Source: Cephalotrichum gorgonifer (lineage: Eukaryota > Ascomycota > Sordariomycetes > Microascales > Microascaceae). Taken from it: 64,000 bases of DNA. The notes under the pieces are model-generated. The model did no database searches. It was not told the origin of the DNA and saw only the letters and a list, made by a program, of their open reading frames with translations. Location of the stretch: assembly GCA_900312665.1 (NCBI GenBank), contig ONZQ02000006.1, forward strand, positions 329,981-393,980. Reading direction: 5' to 3'. This document shows, piece by piece, positions 35,574 through 49,394 of the stretch. Each line of letters begins with the position of its first letter. Within the stretch, counting starts at the first letter, position 1. The position numbers were made by a program, and so were the translations under genes.

Positions 35574-38500
35574 GAGCTGACAGCTTGACGTCCATATCTG
35601 CAGTCTGTGCCCTTGGGTGGGAAATGGAGCTCACGGGATGGAAGAGAAATCCTTCCATCCTGCTCCTCGTCAACATCTGAGCCCCCCCGATCGTCACCTA
35701 GGGTCGGTCATATCTCACACCCCACCCCCGGCACCCCAGGGTTTGGCCCTCGGGATCAGGGCGGGAAGAGAGAAGAGAAACCGGGAGAAACGGGGACGAG
35801 CAATCCCTTTCCCCTCCCGAATTGCCCGGGGTGACGGCATTCGCTTCGCCAGCCGGGGTGCGGGAGAATGTATCGGATTGAGTCTAGGGGCGGCGTCAAC
35901 AACCATGCCGGCGAGCACCGCAATACTCGTACGGAGTACATGTGATATTAATACTTGTACTCCGTCATCGATGCCCCTAGAGATCTCCACACTCAGCTTC
36001 GCAATCAAGGAGGAGAATGCCGTCCGACGGACAGGAACTCATACGAGGATGGATAGAAGCTGACCCGCAACCATCCTCCGTTCGTATAAAAAAATTAGAC
36101 ATCGAGCTCTATGCTTGCTCTAAGAATAAAGAGCATACGTATGCACAGTAAACAGCTCCATACGTGTGATTCGCATACAAGTAAGTTGAGAGTGACAAAC
36201 AGCTGCAAGCACGGGTGATCGGGCCAGAATAAAGGGTTGCATTGGCAGATCGCCATAAGGCAATTGTGCTCTGCACTAGTGGTGGGGCATGCCTGTATAA
36301 GGAAGAGGTACAAGTACTTGAACAAAGTAAGGTGTGGTATTAATAGCATCTCATCTCCGCATAAAAACACAGGGGATTGCACCGTACCCTTGTGGAATCG
36401 CGCCCTGCTGAAGTAGTCAGCAAATAGATCAGACAGCAGAAGATTAAAGCTGAGATCGTACTCATTACTCGTATCTCCCTGCCTTCTTGCCAATTTCAAG
36501 TGAATGGCACCTCTGCATGTGCCCATCACAGCTGGATAAACCTCACCTTGATTGTGCAGCCTTTTGAGTGCGAGTACAAGTATCCATCTTTGAAAGTTGG
36601 GATGAGCACGGGCCCTTACTACGAACTTAGCCTGGCAAGCTCCAAGCTAAAATGCCACCTTGCTGGCGTCCCCCCTTCCATGTACAAGTACCTCTACTAG
36701 CACGGAGCTTAGCTTGAGCCATCAACTGGTGCCAACCGCCCGAAAAGAAACGTTCTAGAACATAACCTCAGAAACTGGCTACTTTGGTACTTAATTACAT
36801 AATCTTAACTGCAGTACGAGTACTCCTACGAGTAGGTCCCGCCCCGCACCCTCGGAACCTGTAATACCGCGTACAAAGCTAAAGTGCTACTTTCACTGGA
36901 TGCGCTGGAATACGGCCCACCGCGCTCACCCCGAAACACGGCGGCGGTGGGGGGAGGAACGAGGGATGCATGTTCCAATGCAATATGCACACACTTAATG
37001 ACCCTGACTCTCCATGTCTTGACCTCTCACCCTTGCGAGTCAGAATATCCCCGCCAATAATACCAAACCGTCCAGTTCACCTACCCCCCCTTCCGCAGCG
37101 CCTCAGACCATCGCCCACTCTCATCAAGTGGGGGGATGAGGTGGGGAGTGAGAACGGGGAACATATGGGCGCGCCAAAAGAGAAAAAAAAAAAGAACTAA
37201 GAAAGTGAGGACGCGGAGCTCGGACATTGAATCACACCCGGGCAAACGAATCATGTTCTCCGGAGACAAACGCCAAAAACGCGGCGTTTGAGATGGGTGC
37301 CCCACGCTAGGTAATTGTACTTTACGCGTTCGCGTAGCCCATTCGAATTGGATGGGTCGGCGTGTTCGTGGCGTGGCGCGCCCCACGTTTTTCGCGTTTA
37401 CACACTTGGAGATGTGGCCCCATTATCCGCTATTTTTCGTCTTCCCTGCCAACGGCGCCGTCTCCCCTCTCCCCTGGGAAACGGAGTGGGTATATCCGTA
37501 GTTGTCCTAGTATCCGTCATATTTCGGATCTCGTCGAAAATATGACGGGGCTAGATGAGATGGTGAGGCCACGATTTTAGGTTTGGCGCCTTTCCGTGTC
37601 TGCTTATGAATTGAAAAGATGGGCAGGCCAATTGAGTTGATCGCCGACAGATATACCCATAGCGCATATTAATATAGGTCGAGGGAAATGAAGCTCCCAG
37701 TCAACTTGGAATCCGCCCAGGCCAGGAACGAGTTGACCATCTCGAAATGCAAGGATCCGCCGCCGCCGGACCTAAACGCTTCGTGTCGCGTGGCATCCTT
37801 GCGCTAAGAAGAAGGGAAAAGAATGCCAAGACACACTTGGGTCCGACCTCCGACCCGGTCGACGATGAAGCCGCCGTTCCCGGTATTTTGACTCCGCAAT
37901 TTGTGGCTCTTGGCCCCTCAACTAGTATTGGGTGACCTGCCGGAGAGCGGGGATTTTGCTAGATTTTTTTTTTGCGTGGCCGGGAAACCGACGGGGCCGG
38001 TCGGGATGCGGAGCACGGAGGCACGTACGCGTTCCTCGTAGCCGGCCCGCTTCTCTCGTTCTTGCCTAGCCTCGGGAGAAAATCTGTCGCTTGTTGCGGG
38101 GGGGTGCGGACAGGTAGCCCCTCCACCAAGCGTCGACTTGCCTATACAAGCACGAGGTTGGGCACGCGCGGAGTACCCGTACATACCCGTACGAGTACTC
38201 GTGAGGCGGGTCTGTTCTTGGAGTCTGCGCCTCTTGAGCCCCTCTTTGTTCTCGTGAGGGACGAGAGGCCTTCGGTCGAGCCGAGGATGGACCCCGCCCT
38301 TGTGAAGAATTGCAAATGCTCCTTACTCGTAAATGGGTGGGTGCGGGAAAAGGGCAAGAGGGCCAGCGGACCCCGCCGCACCGAGCTGAATCCACTCCTG
38401 CATCCTGCACATTTGCCTCCTCCGACACCCTCCCTATAAGTGGTCGAGTCCAAATGCACGTCATCCCAGTCCGCATACCCACTCCTCGATGTGAGTCGCT

Positions 38501-41500
38501 AGCACGAGCGAGGGGTATCCTAGCCTAGCTGAGACCCGGATCTTCCGCACCTCGTCTCCCTCCTTGCCCTTTGGCTCTCAATCTCGAGTAATCCTTGAAT
38601 ATTATGCCGTATGCGCTAAATATTGAACCGCCACAGGCAGACGACCCCCACCCAACGCGACTCCAGCTAGGAAACACTCCAAGGACTCGCAAGCATGACG
38701 GCGGAACGAGGAGAGTCAAAATAGAGCTGCAAATATAGAGGCTGGCTACAAGTATGTTTTCATGACACAAGACTGCAACTCGCGTTCTCGGGAGGCTCAT
38801 GCTAAGGGGGGATGAATTGGCTACCACTCCGATGCTACTGTCTCCTCCTCGCGTGAAAAGGAAATATTACATGCCTCGAAACATGCAAGTCTTCGTCCAA
38901 TGGAGTGCTGCCGAGACCTCAACTAACGCGGGGTTTGATGGATATGTCGTATGCTCCGCTAGGATTGGCCACCCTTGGCAGCTCGCGGAAGGGAACCCCG
39001 ATTAGGGAGGGGTGCGTCCCTTCATTAATAGCCTTATGCTTATGCTGCTTTTGCCGGGGCCGGTGTGTGTACTCAGAGAGATGACGAGTGGCAGGCTGAT
39101 CTGACAATATTGAAACGCTCAGCTCTCCTGGTTCTCGCAGAAATTGACCTTTTTAAACCAACTTGCCGGGTTTTCATGGCCCCGGAGCGACGATCCCTAA
39201 ATATATCCTGGAAACATTGAAGTGGGGTGAGAGGAAGGCGCCATCTGACCTCGGGCGCGTCATCTGCAAATGGGCGTTTGCTTCCTTGAGGAGTAGCTGT
39301 GCCGAAGAGGTAGAGAACAATCGTCCGCACGGAGGAACGAGAGACGGGCTGGCGCATTGACCCCTCCCTCCCCCACTCGGACAATTCCACCGGTGAACTG
39401 GTGCGTGTGCCTCTTCACGCGGTCGTGGTCGCGTTTCCCGACTGGTCTCGGTCTTAGACGGACGTGTGGGTTTGAGATTTGAGAAGCTGGCTCGTTCGAA
39501 ACTATCAGCCACGGATTGAAGTGGCCCGCACAGGCCACGGCGCGACCTAGCGTTTCGTAACCAAAGACAAGACACCATTGGAGTCGATGCCCATGACTCG
39601 TGAGATTGGGGTCGAATATCGTACATGCAATCGATCTGGCCATTGATCATGTCTCCTAGAGATCCTCTCGATCAAGGAACAGATCCCTCCCCGTTCCCGT
39701 TCCAGTAAGGTCGATCGTGGAACCTGGAAGTGTGAACAATGGGAAGGGGGAGTGGAGTGGTACCCCACCACCAATTCCGAAAAGGGCCTGTGATAGGTGC
39801 CATCGATTCTCTTTTCGTATTCCGTGCTCCCGGATGCACTACCATATCTCAGCTTGTCCGGAGCTGTCGATCCTTACTTCGGTCGTCCTCGAGTAGGATT
39901 AGCCATGTTGCCATCTCCTATTTCTGGAGGGCTGTGACGCTCTGCCGGATATCCAACGCACGCGTATGAGTGGTCTGGTAACCAAGATCCTCGAACTAAG
40001 CGGCAAGCTAATGGAAACAAAGAGTGGAGTGAGGGATGGGCAGCAGTACAAGGAGAAGGGCCCAATACAAGTATGGAGTAACTACTCCGTTGCGTTGCGT
40101 GGATGATGGAGTTAATGCGAGATCTTGGCTTGGTTTCCTCCCCGCTGGGCCCTGTGGTTCGCCCAGCCTCCTGTATACCGCAAGCCCGATACCACCTCTG
40201 CCCACCTGATCCTCCTTCTGCACCAGTTCTCCATCGCTGTCCCCGGACTGGCCGTTCTGCACCGGGGCCGCCCATGATGAAAGCCAAGCACATTGAGATG
40301 GGAGGCCCCATGGTCGGTCACGTATCGGACCCTGAGGTTGAGATGTGTATCCTCCTCGGCCTGCCTTGTGATTTCGTCCCATGTGGTGCTTATGCGCTTT
40401 CGACTCAAGTCGACCAGGAAGTGATGGTCCAATGGACGACACAACAAGTACTCATAACTCCCCCCTTTCAGTTTCTAAACAGGCAGATAATATGTTCACG
40501 CCGACGCTGGCTTCGAGCCTGCATCCACCGAACGACTGATGAAACCCGTAGATGCTTGTACGATAACTCTCGACGCTCTCATTCGGCGCCACATGATAGA
40601 AGCCGAACGGCTAAAAGACCCTGAGCGACAAGGCTCGATATTGAGGCTTCGTGGCACCTCTTGGACAGGGAGAAATCCTAAGGGAGGGCCGGAGGCGGGC
40701 TGAGGAGCGGGATTACGACATATGTAAGTACCCTTGTTCAATGGCTGCCGGCCAACCGTTTTGTGGCACCCATGCGCAGTGAGAAAAAAGAAAGGGCTGT
40801 GGGGATTACTGCGCAGCCGTTGAGGGAGGCGCCCGAGAAAAAAACGGCGATTGCCCATCAGTCATTTGCACATTTGCTGCCTTGGAACGGCCTCATCTGG
40901 TGCAAGCCACGTCGCGCCTTCACGACTGTTCTCCGCGTCAGATGGAAGAGGGGGGAGGGGGTGCACGATATCTCGGTACATAGTAGGCGTTTTGGATCAA
41001 CCCAAGGTCCAATTGGGAATGTCTTGCGCAAGTTGTTCTTCCCGAAAACCCTGGCGACCTCTTGATTCTCAAGATGAACTCTTGTGCTCGGACGGATACA
41101 AGTACTAAAAAGCAGATGTGGGTATCGTGGATATTGGCGTGAGGAACGCGAGGACGCGTTAAAAAAAGAGAGAGACCGAAAAAGGTTTGAGACAAGCAGA
41201 AGTCCCCGAAACGCAAGGCTTTGGTGTCGCGTACTCGCGTTTTGGGGTAGGATGGGCGGAGTTTCCATGCGTTCTGTGCCTGTGCACCTTTCGAGACCAC
41301 CCTTTCACCCTATCATGACTGTGCAGGGCGCGAGGGGGTTTGCAGGAACCACCCCTCGATACGACCCTCCTCGGGTAATAGCGTATCCCTTTCGGTGGGG
41401 AGGGAAGTTTGATGGAGATTGAAAGGTCTGTCTGATGTGGAAAGAGGCGCTTTTGTGGAAGCAAACAAGTGGATCGTTCCTCATTCGAGAGCACCTGGTT

Positions 41501-44500
41501 CCGCCTCTTTGCCGCCTTGACGGGGTTAAGTAGAATTAGCAGCCGAGAACCTCCTCCTGTCTCCGCGGGGCAGCCCTCGATTCAATCTTCAATATTAATA
41601 GTTCACGGGCTATAGGCGGGGGAGTTTGGCTGGCCCGAGAAGCACTTTGTAATTCGGACGATCATTCGATCAACGGGATGGAGCTCAAAGAGGACACGGC
41701 GATTTAGCTCCTCCTGACTCCGCGCTGGCGGTATCTGGGTATCAAAGCCCAAAGAGACAGACTGACACCCTCTGACTTGAGGCCCCACTTCTCTTGGGAG
41801 AAAAACGATGAAGGGCGGCCTCATGAAGTTCGTTCCACATACGCTAACAGGAGGAGTGTGGCGTCGCAAACTGGAGCTGACCATGGATACATCAACCCAA
41901 AATGCAACCTTAATCCGTCCAATGGAGCGCCACTGTCAGCGAATCAATCGTCTCCTGTGCAATCCTCCTCCTTCCGAGATTTGTCCCAGGTTTGCGTCTC
42001 ATTAGGACGAACCCCCGCGCGGCCATTTCGAACACTGATTCTTAGTGGATGTGATATGGGGCCAAAGACATCGGTGGTCCTCATAATTCCCCCTCACCGG
42101 CCATGTGGAGTTTGTAGGTTCGGCTGCAGAAAGGCGAAGAAGAAGACGATGGAACAAAAGAATTTCCTGTTGCTACCCACCAGTCTTGTCGTCGCGGAGA
42201 CCTGCACTTGTGCAAGCCTCCTAAACTGCAGCGGAGTGGACCGCGAGCGAACGCTCGGCGCGAGTGGGTGCACGTAAATGGGGGGCTTGAGTGCCGGCGC
42301 AGGCTCCGTCTCGTTTCGATCCAGCTTGATTGAGGGGCATAATTTAGACGAGTACGATATACCTTGCAGGGGACATCAATTCCGTCCGGAGATGGGTGAT
42401 ACCCCTAACTTGAGTGAAGCGGTTTTGCGTCAATGATAAGTGTATAGTTTGTGGGGAGATAATTGAAACCGGGGTCTATGTTTCGATAAACTGCATGTCC
42501 CAGGCAATGCAGGATGGATTGTCGTGAAAGGCATCTAGGAGGCTCCAGATGCCTTGTGTGATACAAGTATGCTTAAGTACCTACCTTCTTTGAAGGTGCT
42601 CGTTCAGGTGAGGGGCAGCCAAGACCTGGCGGGGCAGGCAACTGGGAGGGAGTGGAATGAGCTACTTGTACGGAGTACGAGTAGACTCAATCGTCAGGAC
42701 CCGCGGAGGAGGCGGCACCTCACCTTGGTCGTCCATTAGTGGTATGGAGTAGAGTACAAGTACAAGTATAACGCAAACCGTCCTAAGCTCAGCAATATAG
42801 GAATACGTCTAGATCCATGTAATCGTTCGGCCTTGTTTCCAAAACAGCGAGTTTTTTATGAGTCGGTTTTGCAATTGAGCTGGGTGCCCATGTCGAGTGC
42901 TTGATACCATTAATAGCCAGACCGTGTACGGGTGAATACAAGCAGGCGATTTAAAGAGACCCACCAATAATTTCCAGTTACAAGCTTGGAGTTACGAAGC
43001 ACACTAGTCCAGGGTCAAGTTGTCGCTACGACCTTTGTCGGCGTCCCACAACGCTAATACAAGTAAGTACTCGTACTCGTACTCGTCGATGCCATTTCGT
43101 CATTCCTAGCTCTGTCAATTCGGAAGAAGGCAGGAAGGAGTGGCCAGGGGAGACCACATGACCTGCGCGCTGGGCATCAAGCGCAACATTGAGCCGAGGG
43201 GCAGCTCCTTCCAGTTATATGACGTACGATGCATCTTGCGGAAGGAACCAGGCCTAGACTCACCGACGGAAGGAAGATTCTGGTTCCATTTGAGCAGGTA
43301 AAAAGGAGACTACGACTGTGGCTCTTGACTGGATATCTCGGTCCCATTATGATACGTATGAGTTGAAGGCAGGATTGAACCTACCCACGTCTGAGCACTC
43401 TAATTGGCCAATTAGCGGGCGGGCCTCCTTTCTTGTAAGGCCATATTCTTACACCCCTTTTCATGACCGACCAGGCAGGAGGCCCAGGGCCGAGAGGCCG
43501 AGTCAGTGCTTGGTGAGTGGGTTCGCCATTGATTGGTTCGGTGCGGTGGTCCTCTATCTAAGTCTCCCGTATTTTGGCATCCACTCTCGGCGCTGTACTT
43601 GTAGTGCAACTCGGGTATTCCAGGGAGGTGAAATCGCTAGACTAGACTTCCAGGACAGTGTTCGCAATGCTAGTATTACAACAAGCGGGAAACTGCATCT
43701 CCGGGTACGTGAAGGAATTGCTGGGTCCCAATTGTTGCGGCTCTCGGGAGTGTTGCTGGAGCAATTTTTTTTTTAAATATTCTTCTTCAATATTGGCCCC
43801 CGTATCGATTGAAGCGATCCAGGGAGAGAGGGTTATCAGAACCATGATATAGCCTTGGACCAGGGCCGTGCCCACCAACTTTTCCCGTTTCCCCTTTACC
43901 CAACACAACCAGGTGCCGTCGGCTATGTCGTCGTGCCGGTGATGAGGATGGGGACGGGGATAGGGAGGGGCGAACTTGCTTCTCATCATTTGAATTGTCT
44001 AACTTGACCGCCGCGGCCTGGTTAATTCTTCGACGATCCCTACGCAAAATATTTACGCGGGTGTATGTACTTGTAGGCGGCACCCCCCTGAAATCCAAAG
44101 CGGCCGTGCTTATCTGACCAGGCCCACAGGCCCGGAACAAAGATGTCGCTCGCCAGATGAGACCGGCCTTCTGGCCCGGCATGTTGACTGGCCTCATCCC
44201 GTCCCTTGCCCCAGTTTAATCAATTCTCGAGCTCGCGTGGGAGAAGGGTGGTGGGTGGTGGTACCTTTTTTCGCGTACTCGTACTTGTAACAGCTGAGAT
44301 CTGCCAATAAATAGGACATGGGTGCACGCACGGAGGCGTTAGAGTTGGATGCCAATCAACAATAATATGGATAGCAGAACACATGCAGTTCACGGGTACG
44401 GCCGCGGCCATGGACACTACCGCAACACACAGTGGGCGGCCTCGACCATCAAGACCAGCAGGGCCACATTCATGCGCTGCGCTGGCTACGAAGATCTAAA

Positions 44501-46101
44501 TAAACAAAGATGAGGATATTGAGTACGGGTGACGACGATACCAGTGGCCTTTTCCCCGGCTTGCTAATCTGAATTCGACATATAAACTACCGAAGAGCCA
44601 AACCCGGCGACTACCACCAAGTCGGTACTATCGTATCCTCACCGTGGGCGGCATCCAAATACGGGTACACATCTATGCATCTCATACTTTACACATTTCT
44701 GCCCTATGCCGGGCATTACCATAAAGTTATCCCTTGTAATACCTTATACCCCAGATTTATTCGACTCGCCCCACAGTGAGCTCATCCACTGCACATCCTC
44801 ATCACCAGGCGCTAGGTCCCCCAGCTAGTCATCCTTTAAGTTACAGCAGAAGGATTACGACCGAGAAACTCGCGTCTTGAGCCGACACTACACTACACTC
44901 GTACTTGTACTCGTACCCGTACACTGGGATCCGAGCTATTATGGTAAGCCAACCTAACGCCGCCTCTCCACCATTGCAAACGCTAGCCGTCTCCTTTCTC
45001 GCCAAGGAGTAACCGGGCCATTGGAAGTGGAAACGGACAACGCAAAAATGTCATCCCGCTATTAATACTCAGAAAATCAGCAGAGCGAATGAGGGGGGAA
45101 ACGACACCAAGGGCTAGGAAGGACGGCAAGATTTCCCAGCCACTCGCCTTTTCCAGGTAGTGTACTCGTTCTGGTTGTACAAACCAGTCCTCAGGGATTA
45201 CACGGCCTGGTCGCCCTATCCTTGCACGGCGATCCATCGCCGCTCCGCAACGATCGATCTCACCACACGCCCCTCCAAACCGAGGCCTGAACACCCCCGG
45301 AATTGCAACTAGCCAAGCCCCCCCGCCCAAGTCGCAAGGTTCATTCTCATCCCCACTATCTAGAGGCAAACAATACCGTTCCGACACCTTGGCGCTGTGG
45401 AAAGAGAAAGGAAACAGAGACACGGATGTCATACCCGGCGCTGCACCTCGGCCGCACTCTCGTAAATTACGCTCGAAACGTATCGAGAATTGCTTCCCGA
45501 TACGTTCCTGACTGAAGGGTGAGATCTGACAGGCGACAGGCGACAGGGCGGACCATACAAATCTCACCCGTCCGTGAAAAAAAAACCGGCGCCCAGGCGA
45601 GACGCACTGCACCTACGGAGTACCTACCTGCATCATTTCAACTGTACTTCACTTCAAATCTTGCAGAGCCCGCAGGTCCGTCTATTGTGCAAGGTGACCT
45701 CGCGTATGTCGGGACTGGGCACGAGAGGGTCAACCCGAGAACTTCCAACCTATCGACATTGAGACGCCTCTTTCTGTGGAGTTGTGGGTACGGTACCTGT
45801 ACGAGAGCGAGAAATACTCGTATGTTGCTGCAAAAGATTGGAGCACTGCAGGTTCTTCTTCCATTCCTCTCTGGCCACCACTGTACTTTCGCTGCAGGGA
45901 CAGGCACGAACCGCGACAAGGACGAGTACGAGTATTATTACATGCGTTACGAGTAATACACGGTATTACCGGCACAGACACAATCTCCCACCCCCAGCTT
46001 GCACGTCCATTACGCGCTAGGGCAGCTGTCCAGTCAACTCGCGCAGAGGGAATTTGTTCTCTGTTCTGACACGTACCCGCACCACCAAGTTCACATACAC
46101 T

Positions 46102-46162
46102 CCCACGCCCACGCCTTACGCCCACGCCCACGCCCACGCCCACACCCACACCCACACCCACG
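46102..46162. repeat. CCCACR hexanucleotide array
   Basis: About ten CCCACG units that change to CCCACA towards the right end, interrupted once by CTTACG. It lies about 420 bp upstream of the TATA element before the cyclin gene. It is not a telomeric repeat (TTAGGG). Confidence 0.9.
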
Positions 46163-46575
46163 CTCAGACTGTCACTGTCACTTCCCCCCAGCTGTGCTCA
46201 CACTGCCCCTTGTGTACTACTGTACGATTACTCTCCATCCATCCCTGCCTGCTGGGTACGCTACATATCCATGGGAACCTGCTGTTCATTAAAACACATT
46301 CCCTTCCAATCCTTTTCCATCCCATCCGCCCTCTTCCAACCTCCACCTCCCCTCCCCCTTCTCTCCTCCTCTCCCATCCATTCATTCCCTCTCCCCGTCC
46401 ATTCCTTCCATACCTTCTACTACTGAAGGGGACCCCATCTCTCGCAATAGAGCGCAGAGCCACAGGAAGACGGAGAACCTCCCAGTTCACAGCCGTGCCC
46501 ACCCCGGAGTCGACCTCGCATAACCGTCAATCGGTTGAGACCATCGACACACCCCCAGGCCCGGTCACCTACCTT

Positions 46576-46590
46576 GTTTTTATATAAGGT
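46576..46590 (+). promoter_or_regulatory. TATA-like core promoter element of the cyclin gene
   Basis: TTTTTATATAAGG, one of the best TATA matches in the window, lies 1.5 kb before the cyclin start codon on the same strand. The leader implied by it is long, as in yeast G1 cyclin genes. A closer, TATA-less start remains possible. Confidence 0.45.
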
Positions 46591-48081
46591 CAGGGAACGA
46601 ACTGTCGATTTAATTCGAAGGGGAAAAGGGAGAGAAGACGAGAACGAGATCCCATTTTGGAAGGAGATAGAGAGGTTTTTCTTTGCTTCGCCGATTACTT
46701 AGGTTTTCGACGAGAAGGGAATTACGCCCCATCAACCAAACACATTTCATATTTTTCTTTCTTTTTCTGCAGCTATTCGAGTTTTTTTCCTGTTCGACCA
46801 CCACCACACGAGGGTTTCCAACACAACCGGTACGAGAATCCCGACACGATCGAGCTCTTCGAGAACCCCGATCGACGGCCTCCGATCCACAGATCCCCCG
46901 ACCAATCACCCTGTCTCCCATTGTCCCCCGTCGTTCACTCGGGAGGGTCGACATACTACATGACTTTGGGTAGTCGGAGAAGACCAGAGTAAAATAAGGA
47001 GCCTGTCTGCCTTGCGTGGTTGTTGAGCAAGGTATGTCGGTTCTCTAGCAGTGTCGAGCGAGAGATGTGTCCAGCGGTCGTCTTCTATCGTGGTTCCCTC
47101 GATCTAATCGTGTGCTCGTGTCGCCCTTCCACAGTTGAGCGGTCCCTCACAAATCGTCTCCACTTCGCGGCACCAATTCACCCATTACGCTCGGCATTTC
47201 AGCCTTGAGGTTTGACTCGTGGGAGACGTTAGCTCGTTGTTCCCACCTTCCTCAAGAATCTGCTCGATTTTCAACTCCAGCCACTCGACATTGGCCAACT
47301 GAGGTAAGCCTCGCTCTCTCCTTGTTTTTTCCTTTGCCCTTCATGACGCATCGATCGATCCGACCTCTTTTTATCTCTGGCCGCATTCGGAGGACAAAAT
47401 GTCTAGCCTTTTGCTCACTGTGCCCCATCTGTTCCACTTTCCCTTGCTTGTTTGTGTGCCAGTGGCTGGTGGTTTCTGTCAAAAAGCATCATAACTAGGT
47501 GGTGGCTTGTTTCCGTGTCTTGGATTCTCAAACCCTGGTTCACAGCTGCTGGATCCATCCTGCATACTGCATCAATGCCTCCACTTTTGCCCCCCAACTG
47601 GGAAATTGAACGAAAGCTGAGCTTGGTCCAATGAATATAGAGTCCGTCCATCGACAACCCCCTTAAAACGGTCTCACCATACCAGCACCCCGACTTCCTC
47701 TCAATTTTCCCAAGCCGGAGCATCATCAAAGCGTTTGCGCAGTCTTCCGACTCCAGACCAATTCGATTTTTATTTCCTTATCCCCGTTCTTTTTCAGACG
47801 TCCACTCATTCAAGTTTACTTTTCCACACATTCTTTAATATCCTAATGCTAGTTTAATCGCCTCAACTATCTCCTTCCCCCAAACGAGATACCGGAGCAC
47901 CTTGTCTTTCCGTCAAGACTGCCACTCCTTACCGAACAATAATTTTTCCAACGCCGAGTTTCCTGGAGAAAACGATTGCCAGACGCTCTCTCTTAACACA
48001 CCAACGAGGACGAGGAACACCACACCCGATCACCCGAAACCCGTCTTCGATCGTCTCACACCACACCCAACTCGACTCACC
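46591..48081 (+). other. Probable long 5' leader of the cyclin gene, with candidate leader introns and a short uORF
   Basis: No protein-coding gene is visible. Two candidate leader introns have good borders: 47032-47134 (GTATGT donor, CCACAG acceptor) and 47304-47797 (GTAAGC donor, CTTTTTCAG acceptor). A minimal upstream ORF (ATG CTA GTT TAA) lies at 47846-47857, in what would remain exonic. All are inferences from motifs. Confidence 0.4.
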
Positions 48082-49394
48082 ATGGCGTACCGAAGGTTCG
48101 TCGAGGACGACGACATGTTCTACGAGGTCGATGACCAGCCCAGCACCCGGCCCTGGATGGATGCGAAGGAAACAGCGAAGGTGCTTGCCTGGAACAGGCA
48201 GGAGCTCATCTCGAACGAGCTCTCGAGGTTAGCGGCCGATGAGTACCTTGAGGATATTATGCTTCATCTCAGACACATGGAGGTACGTGGATATTGTGAG
48301 GCGCTCTTGCCGCCAATTATTCCCGCTTGAAACCTGTCTTTCACCGAGGTGTTTCGAAACATTGCATCCTACCCTTTCGTGTGTAACGCGAGCACTGTTG
48401 ATTGACTCTGTTCTACCTCTAGGATGAAACGTTAGCCGACGCCAATCTGATTGACCTACAACGCGAGATCCAGTGGTTCATGAGGCCTTACCTCATCGAC
48501 TTCCTCATCGAGGCCCACGCCTGCTTCTCCCTTCTCCCAGAGACCCTGTTCCTCGCGGTGAACCTACTCGACAGGTACTGCTCGAAACGAGTCGTGTATA
48601 AGCAGCACTATCAGCTCGTTGGCTGTGCGGCCCTGTTGATCGCGGCGAAGTACGGAGACAAGAAGGATCGGGTGCCCCAGATCTACGAGCTCAACAACAT
48701 GTGCTGCGGCCTGTACGACCCGGGCATGTTCACGCAGATGGAGATGCACGTCCTCAACACTCTGGACTGGGTCATTGGGCACCCGACCGTCGACTTCTTC
48801 ACGCAACTGCTGGTGGCCATCGAGCGGGACGACACCGAGGTGGAGCACATGGCAGCCTACATCAGCGAGATCGCCCTCTACCACCGGGACTTTGTGTCCA
48901 CCAAGCCCTCGATCATGGCACGGTCCTCCCTCGCCCTTGCCCGTGCCATTCTAGGAAGGCCCGAGATTACCGATGGCGAGTGGGGCCACGTCGAGAACCT
49001 GACTCTTCTCACGCTCTCTCAGCACCTCCACCAGCCATCCGTCTCCCTGGCAAAGAAGTACTCGTCACCACAGTTCTCGCGGGTGACGCACAAGCTGGCG
49101 GATTTCATGACGCAACAAGCTGCCATCGCCAGGCGGGCCGGTCCTCAGACTGCTCCCCAACCAATCTCGCCTCCCCAAGAGAATGCAGGCGTCTACTCCA
49201 CCCCACACGGCAAGGGAGGTGCGGCCGTCAAGGGCTTTGACGGCTACATGACACCCCCGATCACGCCAGACGGAACCTGCTTCGACGACAACGGCGCGGG
49301 ACGTGAATATGGAGTACCAGCCCGCTGTCCCACGACACCAACTCCAATGGGCCATTCCCAAGCACGGTATACGATGACCATGGAATACCAATAA
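48082..49394 (+). CDS. cln-1: G1/S-specific cyclin (Cln family)
   Basis: Regulatory subunit for the cyclin-dependent kinase that drives Start and polarised growth. CDS is join(48082..48282, 48423..49394), 390 aa, with a GTACGT donor and CTCTAG acceptor. The start codon has a good fungal context (CACCATGG). The cyclin box begins around residue 60 with EYLEDIMLHLRHMED and continues through MRPYLIDFLIEAH, LAVNLLDRYCSKR and LVGCAALLIAAKYGDKK, the hallmark helices. The second cyclin fold follows (EMHVLNTLDWVIGHPTVDFF). The C-terminal 100 residues are Pro/Ser/Thr-rich with TPP sites (YMTPPITPDG, RCPTTPTP), consistent with phosphorylation-driven turnover. The single Cln-like cyclin of filamentous fungi is the likely identity. 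Puc1 or Cln3 are other names for the same family. Confidence 0.93.

Larger units (their letters stand above)
27633..46575. other. 19-kb region with no credible gene
   Basis: I find no ORF with recognisable protein content, no spliced gene I could assemble, no tRNA, and no transposon with identifiable ends or domains. The longest open frames (191 codons near 30.1 kb, 173 near 40.1 kb, 166 near 41.8 kb, 209 on the minus strand near 45.3 kb) are overlapped by similar-length frames on the other strand; two of them lack an ATG start. Base composition does not look strongly AT-rich. It holds most of the TACAAGTA/TACTTGTA words of the window, plus TACTCGTA and TACGGAGTA relatives. It may be old, mutated repeat DNA or a lineage-specific region. 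Confidence 0.55.

Noticed and set aside
43370..43415. Minus-strand tRNA-like T-arm (GTAGG TTCAAT CCTGC)
   Set aside because: The loop has six instead of seven bases and no matching acceptor or anticodon arm can be drawn.
44983..45612. 209-codon minus-strand ORF
   Set aside because: It opens with GTG, and its first ATG is far inside; composition is not protein-like and no domain was recognised.
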